DNA of 64,000 nucleotides. Origin: Dactylosporangium sp. AC04546. GTDB taxonomy: Bacteria; Actinomycetota; Actinomycetes; Mycobacteriales; Micromonosporaceae. The notes beneath the pieces were generated by a model. The model made no database searches and had not been told where the DNA came from. It saw only the letters and a program-made list of their open reading frames with translations. Positions 45,329 through 53,212 of the stretch are shown one piece after another. The number at the start of each line of letters is the position of its first letter. The stretch's first letter is position 1. The position numbers and the translations under genes were made by a program. The stretch lies in the NCBI RefSeq assembly GCF_022095675.1, contig NZ_JAHYSG010000068.1:3893-67892 (forward strand). Reading direction: 5' to 3'.

Positions 45329-46093
45329 TCATGTCGTGACACCTTCCGCGCGTCGGGAGCGCCAGGCCAGCCGGGCCGCGAGCAGCGGCAGGCAGGCCAG
45401 CAGGAACAACTGCGAGCGGGTCAGGCCCACCCACACGACCTCGTTGCCGCGGACGAACTCGACCCCGAACCGGAACGCGGCGTAGCCGGCGAGGTACAGC
45501 GTGAACAGGCGGCCCGGCGTGGTGATCCGCTTGCGCAGTGCGAGCAGCGCGGCGAACGCGGCCGCGTGAAAGAGGATCTCGTAGGCGAATGACGGATGCA
45601 GGGGTACACCGGCCGGAACATGCATCGCGGCGGCCTGCTCCGCGTCCAGCGTCACGCCCCAGGGCAGTCCCGTGGGTGTGCCCGGCGGCTCGGCGAAGAA
45701 GCAGCCCAGCCGCCCCACCGCCATGCCGAGCGCGACCGCCGGGGCGAAGAGATCGCCGGTCTTGTGCGGGTAGCCGGCGAGCCGCTTCGCCAGGAGCGCG
45801 CCCACGTAGGCGCCGACGAGGCCGGACAGGATGCTGCGGTTGCCGTACGCCCACTGCTCGAGCAGCGACGCGTTGTCCCGCGGGTCGAGGTGCTGCGCCC
45901 ACGTGCCGAGCCGGGCGAAGAGCGCGCCGCCGGCGAGCGCGCCGGCCAGCACGTACCAGAGCCGTTCGTCCTGCGCCTGCCGCCGGCGGACCTCCCACAG
46001 GAAGACCAGGGCGGCGACCCCGATGCCAAGGGCCACGAACACGTCGTGGGTCAGGATCGCCACCGGACCGAACCGAGCGATCACCGGGTGCAC
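45329..46093 (-). CDS. Lgt-family (prolipoprotein diacylglyceryl transferase-like) membrane protein with altered active site
   Basis: A 254-residue protein with about seven transmembrane helices and the Lgt framework: GRLGCFFAEPPGTPTGLPWGV, HPSFAYE and FRFGVEFVRGNE. Arg128, Arg208 and Glu212 match E. coli Arg143, Arg239 and Glu243. However, the position of essential Asn146 is Cys131, and the essential His103 region (SILSGLVGAYVG) has no histidine. A GTG start is at 46093. It heads the operon with the radical SAM gene, 82 bases upstream of the poly-proline membrane protein. It is unlikely to be the housekeeping Lgt and may modify a lipid or lipoprotein differently. Confidence 0.8.
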   Translation of the reverse strand: MHPVIARFGPVAILTHDVFVALGIGVAALVFLWEVRRRQAQDERLWYVLAGALAGGALFARLGTWAQHLDPRDNASLLEQWAYGNRSILSGLVGAYVGALLAKRLAGYPHKTGDLFAPAVALGMAVGRLGCFFAEPPGTPTGLPWGVTLDAEQAAAMHVPAGVPLHPSFAYEILFHAAAFAALLALRKRITTPGRLFTLYLAGYAAFRFGVEFVRGNEVVWVGLTRSQLFLLACLPLLAARLAWRSRRAEGVTT

Positions 46094-46187
46094 GGCTGCC
46101 GAGCCTAATGTGTCGGTCCCGTGGATTTCCTGGAAAGGCGTCCAAGCGACAGCGACGGGGGTGGCGGACGCCGTCTACCCTGACGGG

Positions 46188-47204
46188 ATGGTCAGCACCG
46201 AGGAAACGCTGCCCCTCGTTCCCCCTTCGGCGCCCCGCCGCCGTCGCCGGTGGTTGACGGTCCTGGTGTGGCTGATGGTCGTGCCGTTCGTGATCTGGAC
46301 GGCCGCCCGCCTGCTGGGGCTCGAGAGCGGCTTTCCCACGGTCCAGCTGATCGCGTTCACCCCGTATGTCGCGGTCGCGTCGCTCGTCCCGCTGGCCATC
46401 GCGATCCTCACCAAGCGCATCTGGCCGGCCGTGGTCGTCGCGGTCGCCACGATCGCGCTGGCCGCCTGCGTCCTGCCGCGCATGATCGCCGACAGTGACC
46501 CGGGCACCGAGGACGGGCCGTCGCTGCGGGTCATGACGGTCAACATGCTCATGGGCCGGGCCGACCCGGTGCGGATCGTGAACCTGATCAGGGAGCACAA
46601 GGTCGACCTGCTGGCCCTGCAGGAGTTCACCGAGGAGGCCCGGGGCGCCCTGCGGCGAGCCGGTCTCGAAACCGAGCTCCCCAACACGGTGTCGTATCCG
46701 CGGCCGGGCGTCGGTGGGTCGGCCGTCTACAGCCGGTTCGAGGTCTCCGACAAGGGCTATCGGAGGTTCAGCCCGCCGTTCGGCCAGGCCCAGGCCGGTG
46801 TCAAGGTGCCCGGGGCCAAGGATCTCTATGTGGAGTCGGTGCACCCGTGCGCCCCGGCGCCCACCACCGATCGCGACGAGTGCTTCGTCGACGATCTCGC
46901 GGCGCAGCCGGCCGCCACCCCGGACGGCCCCACGGTGAACGTCCTCCTGGGCGACTTCAACTCGACGATCGACCATGAGGCGTTCCGCGGGGTGCTCGAC
47001 AAGGGGTACCGCGACGCCGCCGACGTGGTCGGCGCCGGATGTGTCGGTTCGTGGCCGTACGACGACCGCTGGTTCATCCCCGCCGTGCAGCTCGACCACG
47101 TGGTGGCGGACAAGCGGGTGGGCGTGCGCAAGGTGTCGGCCCACCAGGTCGCCGGCAGCGACCACAAGGCCGTCTACGCGGAACTGGTACTGCCGAAGGC
47201 CTAG
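46188..47204 (+). CDS. Membrane-anchored endonuclease/exonuclease/phosphatase-family protein
   Basis: A 338-residue protein with three N-terminal hydrophobic helices (about 20–100) and an extracytoplasmic EEP domain. The catalytic set is RVMTVNMLMG, LLALQEFTEE, VLLGDFNSTIDH and the final SDHKAVYAEL. The fold covers nucleases, phosphodiesterases and sphingomyelinases, and the substrate is not deducible. TACCCT at 46176–46181 is a possible −10 box that would give a leaderless ATG at 46188. It diverges from the Lgt-like operon. Confidence 0.85.
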   Translation: MVSTEETLPLVPPSAPRRRRRWLTVLVWLMVVPFVIWTAARLLGLESGFPTVQLIAFTPYVAVASLVPLAIAILTKRIWPAVVVAVATIALAACVLPRMIADSDPGTEDGPSLRVMTVNMLMGRADPVRIVNLIREHKVDLLALQEFTEEARGALRRAGLETELPNTVSYPRPGVGGSAVYSRFEVSDKGYRRFSPPFGQAQAGVKVPGAKDLYVESVHPCAPAPTTDRDECFVDDLAAQPAATPDGPTVNVLLGDFNSTIDHEAFRGVLDKGYRDAADVVGAGCVGSWPYDDRWFIPAVQLDHVVADKRVGVRKVSAHQVAGSDHKAVYAELVLPKA

Positions 47205-47346
47205 ACACAACCCGCCGATCGGGCCGAAATCGGACCGAAGAGATCACTTCGGCGTACCTCCGCCTATACGCGGTTCGTTGGCCGGGAGTACCTTCACGTA
47301 CGGATCGGGCGGAGCGCCCGGACATGGACCACGTTGGAGCAGATGG

Positions 47347-47841
47347 GTGACACGATCGTTCCGCGGCCTCGCGGTCGCCTTCGTCATCCCGCTTGTCCTG
47401 GGCATCGCTGCATGCTCGGACAAGAAGTCGGACGACGCGAGCAACGAGTCGGCGAGCGACCGTCCGACGGTTGAGGTGACGGCGCAACCCCAGGACGCCG
47501 CCTCGGCTCAGGTCACCGCCGAGCAGTTGTTCGACAACCTCAGCGAGGGCGACTGGGCGGGCGCCTACGACCTGTGGACCGAAGCCGCCAAGACGTCGAT
47601 CGCCAAGGACGCCTACATCGACCTGGTGGCGACTTGCACGGCGCAGCAGGGCGAGTACATGGTGACCGGGGTGACCCCGGTCGACGACGCGACGGCCACG
47701 ATCAAGTGGTCGCACACGCCGACCGGGTCGACCGCGGCCCCGCTGATCGGCACGAGCACGGTGCGCTACCAGAACGGGGCGTGGCGGTTCGAGCCTGACG
47801 CGGTGTCGCTGGCGGCCTACAAACAGAACAAGTGCCCGTAA
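47347..47841 (+). CDS. Small lipoprotein with NTF2-like domain
   Basis: A 164-residue lipoprotein. The lipobox IAAC23 is followed by a Ser/Asp-rich stretch and then an NTF2/DUF4878-like fold (AEQLFDNLSEGDWAGAYDLWTE, TATIKWSH, VRYQNGAWRFEPD). GTG 47347 sits 7 bases after GGAG. Such domains often serve as ligand-binding or immunity/penicillin-binding accessory modules; the function here is unknown. It ends before a strong hairpin. Confidence 0.7.
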   Translation: MTRSFRGLAVAFVIPLVLGIAACSDKKSDDASNESASDRPTVEVTAQPQDAASAQVTAEQLFDNLSEGDWAGAYDLWTEAAKTSIAKDAYIDLVATCTAQQGEYMVTGVTPVDDATATIKWSHTPTGSTAAPLIGTSTVRYQNGAWRFEPDAVSLAAYKQNKCP

Positions 47842-47849
47842 CGACGACC

Positions 47850-47880
47850 TGGCCGCCCCTCTCGACGAGGGGCGGCCAAG
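47850..47880. terminator. Hairpin terminator between convergent lipoprotein gene and cimA
   Basis: A 12-bp stem pairs 47850–47861 with 47867–47878 around a TCGAC loop. The downstream T content is modest (AGTCCGTTTC). It lies between convergent genes. Confidence 0.65.
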
Positions 47881-47886
47881 TCCGTT

Positions 47887-49488
47887 TCAGACGCGCACCT
47901 GGTGCGCGATGCCGTAGCTGAGCGCGTCGACGAGCGCCTGCCAGCTCGCCTCCACCACGTTCTCGTGGACGCCGACGGTGGTCCAGTCCTCGCCGGCCGA
48001 CCGGGTCTCGACCAGCACCCGCGTGATCGCGCCGGTGCCGTGGCTGCCCTCCAGGATGCGGACCTTGTAGTCGGCCAGCTCGAACCGGGTCAGCTCAGGG
48101 TAGTGCCGGGCCAGCGCGACCCGCAGCGCCTCGTCGAGGGCGTTGACGGGGCCGTTGCCCTCGGCGGTGGCGATCACGCGCTCGCCGCGCACGCGGACCT
48201 TCACGGTGGCCTCGGAGACGACCGCGCCGTCCTCGCGGTGTTCGACGATCACGCGGTACGACTCCAGGGCGAACGGCCGGGGCAGCGCGCCCTCGGCGAG
48301 CTCGGAGCGCGCCAGCAGCTCGAAGGAGGCGTCGGCGGCCTCGAACGACCAGCCGCGGGCCTCCAGCTCCTTGACCCGGTTGGTGACCCGGGTGAGCGCC
48401 TCCGGATGGCCGGCCAGGTCGACGCCGAGCTCGCGTGCCTTGAGCTCGATGCTGGCCCGGCCGGCCATCTCGGTGACCAGGATCCGCATGTCGTTGCCCA
48501 CGACGACCGGGTCGATGTGGTTGTAGAGCACGGGATCCACTTTGATCGCGCTCGCGTGCAGGCCCGCCTTGTGAGCGAACGCTGACGACCCGACGTAGGC
48601 CTGGTGGGTGTCGGGTGCGATGTTGGCGATCTCGGCGATGGAGTGCGAGACGCGCACCATCTGCTCGACGCAGCCGTCCGGTAGGACGGGCATACCGAGC
48701 TTGAGCTGAAGGTTGCCGACGACGGCGAAGAGGTCGGCGTTGCCGGGGCGCTCGCCGTAGCCGTTCGCGGTGCACTGGAAGTGCGGCACGCCGGCCTCGA
48801 CGGCGGCGACGGTGTTGGCGACGGCGCAGGACGTGTCGTTCTGGCAGTGGATGCCGAGCCGGGCGACGGCCTCCTCGGGCGTCACGCCGAGCGCCACCGC
48901 GAGGCGCTCGCGGACCTCGCCGACCGTGCGGGTGATCAGCGACGGCAGCATCCCGCCGTTCGTGTCGCACATGACGGCGGCCTCGGCGCCCGCCTCCAGG
49001 GCGGCCAGGGCGACGCTCGTCGTGTACTGCGGGTCGAAGCGGTACCCGTCGAAGAAGTGCTCGCAGTCGAGGAAGACGCGGCGGCCCTCGCTCACGAAGT
49101 ACGCCACCGTGTCGCGGACCATCGCGAGGTTCTCCTCGGCGGTCGTGCGCAGCGCCCGCTCGACGTGGCGCAGGTCGGACTTCGCGACCAGGGTCACGGC
49201 CGGCGTCTCGGCCTCGAGCAGCGCGCGGACCTGCGGGTCGTCCTGCACCCGGACGCCGGCCTTGCGGGTCGCGCCGAACGCGACGAAGACGGCGTGTCTC
49301 AGGTTGAGCTCGGTGCGCGCCCGGCGGAAGAACTCGGTGTCCTTCGGCATGGCCCCCGGCCACCCGCCCTCGATGAACCCGACGCCGAACTCGTCCAGCA
49401 GCCGCGCGACGGCCAGCTTGTCGACCACCGAGTAGCTGATCGCCTCACGCTGAGCCCCATCGCGCAGCGTCGTGTCGTACACCTGCAT
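47887..49488 (-). CDS. cimA: (R)-citramalate synthase
   Basis: A 533-residue enzyme that condenses pyruvate with acetyl-CoA to citramalate, opening the threonine-independent route to 2-oxobutyrate and isoleucine. DTTLRDGAQ and FIEGGWPGAMPKD are the catalytic-barrel motifs. GIHCQNDTSCAVANT and CTANGYGERPGNADL are family signatures, and the C-terminal about 130 residues form the regulatory LeuA-dimer domain. The products feed LeuCD and LeuB, both in this window. An attenuator-type leader with peptide lies upstream. The EGGWPGAMPKD variant favours citramalate synthase over isopropylmalate synthase. Confidence 0.92.
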   Translation of the reverse strand: MQVYDTTLRDGAQREAISYSVVDKLAVARLLDEFGVGFIEGGWPGAMPKDTEFFRRARTELNLRHAVFVAFGATRKAGVRVQDDPQVRALLEAETPAVTLVAKSDLRHVERALRTTAEENLAMVRDTVAYFVSEGRRVFLDCEHFFDGYRFDPQYTTSVALAALEAGAEAAVMCDTNGGMLPSLITRTVGEVRERLAVALGVTPEEAVARLGIHCQNDTSCAVANTVAAVEAGVPHFQCTANGYGERPGNADLFAVVGNLQLKLGMPVLPDGCVEQMVRVSHSIAEIANIAPDTHQAYVGSSAFAHKAGLHASAIKVDPVLYNHIDPVVVGNDMRILVTEMAGRASIELKARELGVDLAGHPEALTRVTNRVKELEARGWSFEAADASFELLARSELAEGALPRPFALESYRVIVEHREDGAVVSEATVKVRVRGERVIATAEGNGPVNALDEALRVALARHYPELTRFELADYKVRILEGSHGTGAITRVLVETRSAGEDWTTVGVHENVVEASWQALVDALSYGIAHQVRV

Positions 49489-49548
49489 GGTCGTCTCCTC
49501 TTACCGGCGTCCTGGGGAAGTCTCGGGTCGGCTCTTACCTGGGCCAAC

Positions 49549-49578
49549 AAAAAGACCCCTCGCGAATGCGAGAGGTCT
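49549..49578 (-). terminator. Attenuator terminator in the cimA leader
   Basis: Read on the minus strand, AGACCTCTCGC pairs with GCGAGGGGTCT around ATTC (11 bp, one mismatch) and is followed by TTTTTGTTGG. It stands between the leader peptide and cimA, about 60 bases before the cimA start. Confidence 0.85.
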
Positions 49579-49607
49579 GCGCGTCCAGCGGATGTTTGCT
49601 GGGCGCG

Positions 49608-49634
49608 CTAGGGGCCAATAATGAGCCGAGTCAC
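49608..49634 (-). CDS. cimA leader peptide (Leu-Ile-Ile)
   Basis: GTG ACT CGG CTC ATT ATT GGC CCC TAG encodes MTRLIIGP, with three consecutive branched-chain codons close to the stop. An in-frame GTG at 49655 would make it 15 residues (VRGKLPNVTRLIIGP). The stop codon lies within the 5' arm of the following hairpin. ATT codons are otherwise rare in this genome, which suits a stalling peptide. Confidence 0.7.
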   Translation of the reverse strand: MTRLIIGP

Positions 49635-49814
49635 GTTCGGTAGCTTGCCACGCACGGGCCACCCGTGACAGGTGATTCCGAACTTTGAGATCGGAGGTGA
49701 TCTGCTTCACGATTCACCCTGTTCGTCACGCACCTGTAACGAGGGCCGGGCAAGGTTGTTGTCAGTCCCGCTCGCGGGAGTTCCGATCACGGTTCGTGAG
49801 GAGGTGTTCGTTCG

Positions 49815-50321
49815 ATGTCCATGCCGGCCCTGCCGCCGTATGCGCGGGACCTCGAGCTGAACCTCCGCTCCCTGCTCGATGGCGACCTGCTCACCGAGCA
49901 GCAGCTGTGGGGCGCCGCGCTCGCCTGCGCGATGACGACCCGCAGCGCGCCGACGATCCGCTGGGCGCTCGGAAACGCGAAGCCCGAGACCGCCGAGGCC
50001 GCGAAGGCCGTCGCGTCGCGGATGGCGATCCACAACGTCTACTTCCGCGCCAAGCACCTCATCGGTGACGAGGCGTACCAGCACCTGCCGGCGCGGCTGC
50101 GCCGCCAGGTGACCTCCACGCCGGGCGTCCCCATGGTGGACACCGAGCTGTGGTCCGTTGCAGTATCCGCGATCACCGGGTGCGGGGTGTGCCTGGAATC
50201 GCACGAAAGATCACTTCGTGGTGCAGGGGTGTCCCGCGAAGTGGTCGACGAGGTGTTGCGCGTCGCCGGAGTGATCCACTCCGTGGCGGTGACCCTCGAA
50301 ACAGAGGCGGCTCTCGACTAA
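49815..50321 (+). CDS. ahpD: AhpD-family alkylhydroperoxidase
   Basis: A 168-residue protein of AhpD length. AITGCGVCLESHERSLRGAG is the E/S-x-CxxC-x3-H redox motif that reduces peroxides or recycles AhpC via lipoylated partners. GAGGAGG lies 10 bases before ATG 49815; a second ATG at 49821 is possible. The usual partner ahpC is not adjacent. It diverges from cimA. Confidence 0.9.
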   Translation: MSMPALPPYARDLELNLRSLLDGDLLTEQQLWGAALACAMTTRSAPTIRWALGNAKPETAEAAKAVASRMAIHNVYFRAKHLIGDEAYQHLPARLRRQVTSTPGVPMVDTELWSVAVSAITGCGVCLESHERSLRGAGVSREVVDEVLRVAGVIHSVAVTLETEAALD

Positions 50322-50337
50322 GGAGCTTTCCTCTTTT

Positions 50338-50373
50338 GTACGGGTGTCGGAGTGGCGGCTCCGGCACCCGTAC
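50338..50373 (+). terminator. Hairpin downstream of ahpD
   Basis: GTACGGGTG at 50338–50346 pairs with CACCCGTAC at 50365–50373, extended inward by six more pairs (one G-U), with a 6-base loop. The T-tail is weak. Confidence 0.6.
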
Positions 50374-50483
50374 GCATTTCCGGACCCTTCCGTGCAACTT
50401 GCGCACAGGCTGTCTGCGTCGCGGCCTTCCGGGCGGTTACCGTTGTCGCTCAGAGCGGTGGCAGCGAGGACCTTGGGAGCACG

Positions 50484-50744
50484 ATGATGGACGTTACGCC
50501 GGACGAGCCGCCGCTCGAGCCGCCGCTCGGGTGCGCCGACCCGCTGCTGTGGCGGGTCGCCCGGTCGCTCTATCAGGCGCACCGGCCGCGCACCGACAAC
50601 TTCTGCGAGTGCCGCGCCTTCTGGCCGTGCCCGGACGCGCAGCTCGCCGAGGAGGCACTGCAGCTGGCCTACGACCGGCCGTCGCCCCGCACCGCCCGCT
50701 CGGCCCTGGGCCGCACGTCAAACTTGGGCCGCTGGTCCGCGTAA
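50484..50744 (+). CDS. Small conserved Cys-containing actinobacterial protein
   Basis: An 86-residue soluble protein. A Pro/Glu-rich start is followed by ADPLLWRVARSLYQAH and then FCECRAFWPCPDAQLAEEAL, where three cysteines and aromatics could form a small metal or disulfide site. The core looks like a protein I have seen repeatedly in actinobacterial genomes without a name. ATG 50484 or 50487 follows GGGAG. No function can be given. Confidence 0.6.
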   Translation: MMDVTPDEPPLEPPLGCADPLLWRVARSLYQAHRPRTDNFCECRAFWPCPDAQLAEEALQLAYDRPSPRTARSALGRTSNLGRWSA

Positions 50745-50773
50745 CGCACCGCACCCCTCCGCCCCGCCCCCGG

Positions 50774-50850
50774 CCGCGATCTTGGAGTTGTGGTCCCTAA
50801 TATGTCGGAAATTTCGCCATAAAGTCGGGACCACAACTCCAAGATCGCGG
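50774..50850. repeat. Perfect inverted repeat with 24-bp arms (palindromic intergenic element)
   Basis: The left arm (50774–50797, containing GATCTTGGAGTTGTGG) and right arm (50827–50850) are exact reverse complements separated by 29 AT-rich bases, which contain a GAAATTTC palindrome. It separates convergent genes and can act as a bidirectional transcription stop. The length and precision exceed a simple terminator, and it resembles a dispersed miniature repeat. Confidence 0.9.
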
Positions 50851-50861
50851 AGGTGTCAGCG

Positions 50862-51959
50862 TTACAGGACCCGGTGGACCCAGCCGTGCGGGTCGGCGGT
50901 CAGGCCGCGCTGGATGCCCACCAGCGTGTCACGCAGCGACATGGTCACCTCGCCGGCCTTGCCGTCGGCCACCACGAACTCGCCGTCGCGGTCGCGGATG
51001 GTGCCGATCGGCGTGATCACGGCCGCGGTGCCGCAGGCGAACGCCTCCCGGAGCTTGCCGCTGCGGGCGTCGGCGCGCCACTGCTCGTACGAGTAGAGCT
51101 CCTCCCGCACGGTCAGGCCGCGGTCGCGGGCCAGCCGGATCACCGACTCGCGCGTGATGCCCGGCAGGATCGTGCCGGTGAGCGGCGGGGTGGTGATCGA
51201 GCCGTCCTCGAACACGTAGAAGACGTTCATGCCACCGAGCTCTTCGACGTAGCGCTGCTCGGCGGCGTCGAGGAACACCACCTGGTCGCAGCCGTGCTCG
51301 ATCGCCTCCGCCTGGGCGACCAGGCTGGCGGCGTAGTTGCCGCCGCACTTCGCGGCGCCGGTGCCGCCGTTGGCGGCGCGGCTGTAGTCGCGGGAGACCC
51401 AGACGCTGACCGGCTGGACGCCGCCCTTGAAGTAGCTGCCGACCGGCGACGCGATGACCACGAAGAGGTACTCCGACGACGGCTTCACGCCGAGGAAGAC
51501 CTCGCTCGCGTACTGGAACGGGCGCAGGTAGAGGCTGCCCTCCGGGTCGTCGGGGACCCAGTCGCGATCGGTGCGGATGAGCGCGTCGAGCGCGTCGAGG
51601 AACAGCCGCTCCGGCACCGGCGCCATGGCCATCCGGTGTGCGGACGCACGGAACCGGGCAGCGTTGGCGTCGGGGCGGAACATGGTCACGCCGCCGTCCG
51701 CCGACCGGTAGGCCTTCAGCCCCTCGAAGATCTCCTGCGCGTAGTGCAGGACCGCGGTGGCCGGGTCCATCGGGATCGGGGCGCGGGCCTCGACGCGGGC
51801 GTCATACCAGCCCTTCCCGTCCGCATAGCGGATGGTGACCATGTGGTCGGTGAAGATCCGCCCGAAGCCCGGGTTGGCCAGCAGCGCGGATCGCTCCGCG
51901 GCGGCTACCGGCGCCGGATTCGGTCGGATCTCGAAGTCGAGAGTTTCACCACCGCTCAT
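50862..51959 (-). CDS. ilvE: Branched-chain amino acid aminotransferase
   Basis: A 365-residue fold-type IV PLP enzyme performing the last step of Val, Leu and Ile synthesis. LHYAQEIFEGLKAYR and SLYLRPFQYAS are substrate motifs. TGAAKCGGNYAASLVAQAEA holds the PLP lysine, and GTILPGITRESVI closes the site. I chose ATG 51959 with GGAGGT upstream; an earlier ATG adds five residues. It follows leuB by 103 bases on the same strand. Confidence 0.96.
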   Translation of the reverse strand: MSGGETLDFEIRPNPAPVAAAERSALLANPGFGRIFTDHMVTIRYADGKGWYDARVEARAPIPMDPATAVLHYAQEIFEGLKAYRSADGGVTMFRPDANAARFRASAHRMAMAPVPERLFLDALDALIRTDRDWVPDDPEGSLYLRPFQYASEVFLGVKPSSEYLFVVIASPVGSYFKGGVQPVSVWVSRDYSRAANGGTGAAKCGGNYAASLVAQAEAIEHGCDQVVFLDAAEQRYVEELGGMNVFYVFEDGSITTPPLTGTILPGITRESVIRLARDRGLTVREELYSYEQWRADARSGKLREAFACGTAAVITPIGTIRDRDGEFVVADGKAGEVTMSLRDTLVGIQRGLTADPHGWVHRVL

Positions 51960-52062
51960 GCGTACCTCCAACACGATGTCGGCACGCGAGGGCCACGCGC
52001 CGTGCCTGCAACTTACCCGAACGGACGTTCAATCGCAGCCAGCGCGCGGAACGGCGAGCGTG

Positions 52063-53094
52063 TTACGCCACCGCGGCGGCCAGGCGGTCACCGATCGCCT
52101 CGGTCGACAGCGCGGAGCCGGGCGTCCGCGCGGCGACCTCGGCGCCGACCGCCTCGGATACTCGCGTGGCGGCCTCGGGGTGGCCGAGGTGGTCGAGCAG
52201 CAGCGCGGTGGAGAGCACCGCGGCCGCCGGGTCGGCGACGCCCTTGCCGGCGATGTCCGGCGCCGAGCCGTGCACCGGCTCGAACATGGACGGGAACGCG
52301 CGCTCCGGGTTGATCGAACCGCTGGCGGCGAGCCCGATGCCGCCGGTGACCGCGGCGGCGATGTCGGTGAGGATGTCACCGAAGAGGTTGTCCGTGACGA
52401 CCACATCGTAGCGCTGCGGGTTGGTCACCAGGAACATGGCGGCCGCGTCGACGTGCTGATACTCGGTCTCGATCTCCGGGAACTCCGCCTTGACCGCGTT
52501 GAACGCGCGGGCCCACAGGCCGCCGGCGTGGGTCAGGACGTTGGTCTTGTGCACCAGCGTGACCTTGCGCCGCTCGCGCTTCTGCGCGCGGGCGAAGGCG
52601 TCGCGGATGACCCGCTCGACGCCGTGCCGGGTGTTGAGGCTCTCCTCGGTCGCGACCTCGGCGGCGGTGCCCGGGTGCAGGTTGCCACCGGCGCCGACGT
52701 AGAGACCCTCGGTGCCCTCGCGGACCACGACGAGGTCGATCTCGCCGGCCTTCACGCCGGCCAGCGGGCTGGTCGTGCCGGGCCACAGGCGGGAGGGGCG
52801 CAGGTTCACATACTGGTCGAAGTCGAAGCGCAGCTTCAGCAGCAGGCCGCGCTCGAGCACGCCCGGCGGGACGCTCGGGTCGCCGACCGCGCCGAGCAGG
52901 ATGGCGTCGTGGCCGCGCAACTCGTCGAGCACGCTGTCGGGCAGCACCTCGCCGGTGCGGTTGTAGCGGGCCGCGCCGAGGTCGTAGTCGTTGGTCTCGA
53001 CGCCCGGGAGCACGACGCGCAGCACCTTCAGCGCCTGCGCCACCACCTCGGTTCCGATACCGTCGCCAGCCACGACCGCGATCTTCGCCACCAC
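52063..53094 (-). CDS. leuB: 3-isopropylmalate dehydrogenase
   Basis: A 343-residue NAD-dependent beta-decarboxylating dehydrogenase, the third leucine step after LeuCD. Key segments are [28 protein letters not shown] (catalytic Arg region), [34 protein letters not shown] (metal Asp) and [15 protein letters not shown]. The start is a GTG at 53094. It may also act on citramalate-derived methylmalate in the cimA pathway. Confidence 0.96.
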   Translation of the reverse strand: MVAKIAVVAGDGIGTEVVAQALKVLRVVLPGVETNDYDLGAARYNRTGEVLPDSVLDELRGHDAILLGAVGDPSVPPGVLERGLLLKLRFDFDQYVNLRPSRLWPGTTSPLAGVKAGEIDLVVVREGTEGLYVGAGGNLHPGTAAEVATEESLNTRHGVERVIRDAFARAQKRERRKVTLVHKTNVLTHAGGLWARAFNAVKAEFPEIETEYQHVDAAAMFLVTNPQRYDVVVTDNLFGDILTDIAAAVTGGIGLAASGSINPERAFPSMFEPVHGSAPDIAGKGVADPAAAVLSTALLLDHLGHPEAATRVSEAVGAEVAARTPGSALSTEAIGDRLAAAVA

Positions 53095-53165
53095 TCGCCC
53101 CTTTCCTCAGACCCGCCTACGGTACGCGCTTGTCCTACGGATTGGACGGTTGTCCCGAAAGATGA

Positions 53166-53199
53166 GAGGGCGGGGAGCGCCGCCACGCTCCCCGCCCTC
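53166..53199 (-). terminator. serA terminator
   Basis: A 14-bp perfect stem pairs 53166–53179 with 53186–53199 around a 6-base loop. It lies just downstream of the serA stop and before leuB on the same strand. Confidence 0.75.
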
Positions 53200-53212
53200 A
53201 TGAGAGGAACGA

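Larger units (their letters stand above)
49549..49660 (-). promoter_or_regulatory. cimA transcription-attenuation leader
   Basis: The leader holds a short open frame ending in Leu-Ile-Ile-Gly-Pro, then CTAGCGCGCC beginning a hairpin (GCGCGcCCAGC with GCTGGaCGCGC), then a Rho-independent terminator. This is the layout of ribosome-mediated attenuation by branched-chain aminoacyl-tRNA supply. It shares the CTAGCGCGCC block with the ilvB leader. Confidence 0.75.

Noticed and set aside
49501..49710. 69-residue minus-strand frame spanning the cimA leader
   Set aside because: It reads through the attenuator hairpins in a different frame from the Leu-Ile-Ile peptide and has no ribosome-binding site; the leader interpretation explains the region better.
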